A stretch of 64,000 bases of DNA, taken from positions 2,721,501 through 2,785,500 of the forward strand of contig CM020513.1 in the NCBI GenBank assembly GCA_009823395.1, written 5' to 3'. Each line of letters starts with the position of its first letter. Position 1 is the first letter of the stretch. Of the stretch, positions 60,971-64,000 are shown in pieces. The notes beneath the pieces are model-generated. The model was not told where the DNA came from. It searched no databases and saw only the letters and a list, made by a program, of their open reading frames with translations. A program made the position numbers and the translations under genes. This DNA comes from Thamnaconus septentrionalis. Lineage: Eukaryota > Chordata > Actinopteri > Tetraodontiformes > Monacanthidae.

Positions 60971-61628
60971 ATGTAAGGGATTTTCGGTCGCCCTTGTCAG
61001 CCCTCCAAACAGCCGAGCCGGGTTCTAAAGGTCAGGGTTGGTGTTTCTGTTTTGCCTTTGGGGCCCTTTGAGACTCGAAAGAGACGACCTCCAAGAGAAA
61101 AATGAACAAACCAGCCGAGTCATCCAGAGATCTTGTTTGTTTGTGTTTTTTCCCTTGCTTTTCATCGTCCAGATGGCGCTCAGATTTCAGGCACAGGTTT
61201 CTGGAAGACAATCAAGGAACAAGATTGCTTCCCCCCCCCCGTTTTTTTTTTTTTTTAGGAAAGTGGGTTTGTCAAATTAAGGCCTTTTTCACGCACACGA
61301 GCACACAACACACACAAGGGTTTATGCTCTTTGGGATGCTGCTGCTCCTTGAGTGTGTGTATCTGTGTGTGTGCAAAGGCGCTCAGGGTTGCTTGCAGAG
61401 GTCACGGACAGAACTGTCTCCTAGCGTTGCGCAGCGCAGCTTCTACGGTCAAGAGCACAAAATCTTCCTTCTCAGGTTGACGCAGAGACTCATGAATGTT
61501 TGATTGGTCGAGTATCCGAGCCAAGTGGAGACATCCATCCCCGCTGCTTCGGAAATTCAAATATTTCTTTTTTTCGATCCGATGTGACCTTTCTAGCCGC
61601 GCCGTCCGAGCCTCCGCTTTACCTGCGG

Positions 61629-61642
61629 CCACCAGGGGGCAG
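61629..61642 (+). promoter_or_regulatory. CTCF motif, full core match
   Basis: CCACCAGGGGGCAG agrees with the CTCF core CCASYAGRKGGCRS at all 14 positions, and the bases before it (GCGG) also fit. CTCF shapes chromatin loops. This is the best of several such motifs in the window. Occupancy is inferred only. Confidence 0.55.
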
Positions 61643-61853
61643 TTCTACACAACGCTGTATTTTAAGACCCCGCCTCCATATGGTTGAGCATCAAGTATCG
61701 ATTGAAACAGGCATGGATATTTCCATTCTCCTTGAATTATTAAAATCTTTAAATTTCAATTTCTAATTACGAGGACCAGTCTGTCGACCACAAAGAAGAA
61801 CCAATGAAGCAGAAGCCAACAAGCATTGTTGTGCGTAGGAACAGAAAGTGTGT

Positions 61854-61893
61854 GGCAGGGTTCAAAAGTGAGTCTTCACTTTTGAACCCCGCC
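61854..61893. other. 18-bp stem, 4-nt loop hairpin
   Basis: GGCAGGGTTCAAAAGTGA (61854-61871), GTCT, TCACTTTTGAACCCCGCC (61876-61893). The arms are complementary at 17 of 18 positions, with one A-C mismatch. There are no flanking T-run or repeat features. It could be the palindromic scar of a mobile element or a foldback in the pre-mRNA. Confidence 0.6.
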
Positions 61894-63630
61894 AAAATAA
61901 ATGACACAAGTGCTCTGTGTGCAGAACCCTCCAGGAGAGACCTCGATGAGCTAGCTCATTCAAAATGTGAACTTTTTTGACCCTGCCTCTTAAAAGAATC
62001 AGAATCGAGACTTGTTAGCAAATGGAATCAAAATAAGGAATCAGAATTGGAATCGGAACCAGAATCGTTCACAAACGGAGCCTTACTGACTCCAACAGCC
62101 TTGTGCAGTCACTGTTTCAGGTGGGCGGAACCGTCACAGGGGGAATTGATACTCAGTCATCCCGACACTCCTCCGCTCCTCCTCTGCAGGGCCGATAAGG
62201 ATCGGGGGGGCCATCCATCTTTTTGGCGCTGCGGCGCCCCTCGCTGGCCCGGGCTAGCGCGTGGCGGCGGCGGCCGGCAGGAGGAGACAACAGGAACAAA
62301 GCGGGAACATTACTTTAATCTGGCGAAGCTGTTAATTCCTGCCGCCGCCGTCATCCAGGAGCTGCAGCTTTGTGCGTCTCAGCCTCCCCCTCATGAACCA
62401 TCCATCACTGTTAGTGCTGCTCTCCAGAGTCGGCTCGGCTCCCTCTGCCTTCTTTCTTCTCCTTTTTCTTTTTTTTTTGTCTTTCTCTTTCACCCCCTCC
62501 GCCATGCTTTGCTTTCAAAAGACGACGCCGGCTGCATGCGCCGCAAACACAATGTGCTCCGCAGCTCAAGTGTTGCCTTTAATTTTCCTATCCAGCGGCG
62601 CCTCGACACGCCTCCCTTTGGAATGGACGTACACGTGAGCGGCGAGCGGTTTACGGAATAGCGCCCTGCATTTCTCATGCGGGATCTCTTAATAGGCTTT
62701 CAACAGGGCACATCCGGAATCTATAATTGACACCTGCTGTCAGGCTTTGTCGGTCATTAGGTGGGAAAATGACTTGACCTGTAATGAACTGTAAAACGAA
62801 CGGCGGCGGCGGACGATTAGTCAACTTGAAAGCAAACTGTTGTACACGAGGAGCCGCCAGGCGTGATATTGAAATGTCCACTTTTTACGTCTTTTGCCCC
62901 CCCAGCCCCCCACCCCCTTCCCTGCCTCCTCCCTTCACCTCCTCCTCCATCCTCCTGCTCCTCCTGTCTCTGCGCCAGGCTCATGCAAAAAAACACGGGC
63001 TAATGACTCAGGCAGACGGCCGTGGACATTAGACAACTTCATTTATGAACGAGTCAACCTCCCGTGTAGCGATACATTCACATTACGAGACGAGGCGGCT
63101 GCCACAGCCGCTGAGCAACGCTGATGTCCCTTCCCCACCTGCATTCATCTTACTCTCCGGAAGCTAATGGTCTTCTCAGGTCATTTGCGCGCTTTTTTGC
63201 CGGCTCTCCATCATCCGTCTCGCCCACCTGCGAATCACGGTGCTCGGCGGCGGCGGCGGCACACGGAGGAAAGGTTTAGCGAGACGCAACATTTAGACGT
63301 TGAATCATTCATTGGCCTGCCTTTTTACTTTTTCTTAGTTTGTGTGTGTGTGTCCTTAATTCAACCATGTTAACAGACAGAAATAGTAGGCCAACTGGAT
63401 GACTGTCAACTACATCTAGAGAGTGAGAAGAGAAGTCAATTTCCAATGCAAGTCGTAAAGATTCTAGGAGATTATTTACAATATGAAAAATGTACAAATG
63501 GCCTTTTACACAGTGGACTCTATCAAGTCTCCTTGTAAATGAACATGTTTCAAGAGGAAGTGGTGGCAAACCCAGATTCCACTCTGTGTGATTTTTTATT
63601 TTTTTTGCCTTTTCCCCCAGATCAGTTCAA

Positions 63631-63631
<1 letters not shown>

Positions 63632-63683
<52 letters not shown>
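63632..63683. repeat. (TG)n microsatellite
   Basis: About 52 bases of uninterrupted TG. Confidence 0.95.
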
Positions 63684-63684
<1 letters not shown>

Positions 63685-64000
63685 GTTGGCCTTAAGTGTC
63701 TGCAGAGGACTGTTTATAAACACGCAGGTTATGTTCAATTGATTTGCGGGGATAATTTGCAGGTTGGCGTCTGCCTCTGCTAATTGCCTGTGAGAAATCC
63801 CCAATTGTGATGTTGAATGATAATCGGCCCCTTTTGTGTGGCAGCCGAATGTGACTGAGATTGCTGCCAAATGTGCAGTTTGGGTTCCTTTTCCTTTTTT
63901 TTCCTTTCTGTGTCGCCTGCTAAGTGGTTGACGACGCTTCGTGCTGCAAAAAAAAAAAAAAAATCAAGTCATGACTAAAACCAAACCCGCTCGCAATCAA

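Larger units (their letters stand above)
32758..64000 (+). other. kcnd2: first coding intron of kcnd2 (5' part)
   Basis: It begins GTAGGT followed by a run of about 20 T. I looked for the next Kv4 exon (YGDMVPKTIAGKIFG...) and saw none, so the intron continues past the window. The first intron is also very large in other vertebrates. Contents: microsatellites, one nearly complete and one degraded V-SINE, one Tc1 fossil, two hairpins, CTCF-like motifs and unclassified repeats, listed separately. The segments 33.5-38.3, 39.3-42.2, 43.2-48.5, 49.5-51.4 and 61.9-63.6 kb are mostly unique sequence in which I see no gene. Confidence 0.8.

Overview
The window is vertebrate nuclear DNA, almost certainly from a teleost fish and probably a percomorph-type genome. 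Three things point there: split genes with vertebrate splice sites, two vertebrate genes readable at protein level, and a fish-type repeat complement (V-SINE/DANA-like tRNA-derived SINEs with their conserved central domain, decayed Tc1 transposons, very dense CA/GA/GATG microsatellites). No operons, Shine-Dalgarno sites, phage or bacterial genes were seen. Most long open frames are translations of simple repeats.

Layout. Positions 1-1620 hold the 3' end of a filamin-C gene (flnc, + strand): the penultimate coding exon (157-408, hinge 2 and the start of Ig repeat 24), a 600-bp intron, the last coding exon (1009-1196), and a 3' UTR with an AATAAA signal at 1599. About 28 kb of apparently non-coding DNA follows (1625-29.7 kb). 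It carries microsatellites, an intact SINE with a perfect 12-bp target duplication (5890-6267), a 600-bp GGAT array (20784-21383), a 723-bp non-autonomous DNA transposon with 22-bp perfect inverted ends (22885-23607), and Tc1 fossils.

From about 29.7 kb the upstream region of the second gene begins. It contains a near-consensus RE1/REST silencer motif (29738-29758), a possible 5' UTR intron (31229-31570), and a start codon in good context at 31646. The first coding exon (31646-32757) encodes the N-terminal 370 residues of a Kv4-type A-current potassium channel, best matched to KCND2 (Kv4.2). It includes the KChIP-binding N-terminus, the T1 domain with its zinc site, S1-S5 and the pore helix. 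The exon stops inside the TLG|YG selectivity filter. The remaining 31 kb (32758-64000) is taken to be part of the first coding intron. I found no second coding exon in it, which fits the very large first intron of vertebrate KCND2.

The two genes are in the same orientation, and their human orthologues lie on the same arm (7q31-q32), so this looks like a remnant of ancestral synteny. Nothing in the window suggests that they act together: filamin-C is a muscle actin cross-linker, and Kv4.2 is a neuronal and cardiac channel. I found no new multi-gene system. The items most worth a second look are regulatory or structural: the RE1 site, the 5' UTR intron with its junction-spanning uORF, two intronic or intergenic hairpins, CTCF-like motifs, and several unclassified dispersed repeats.
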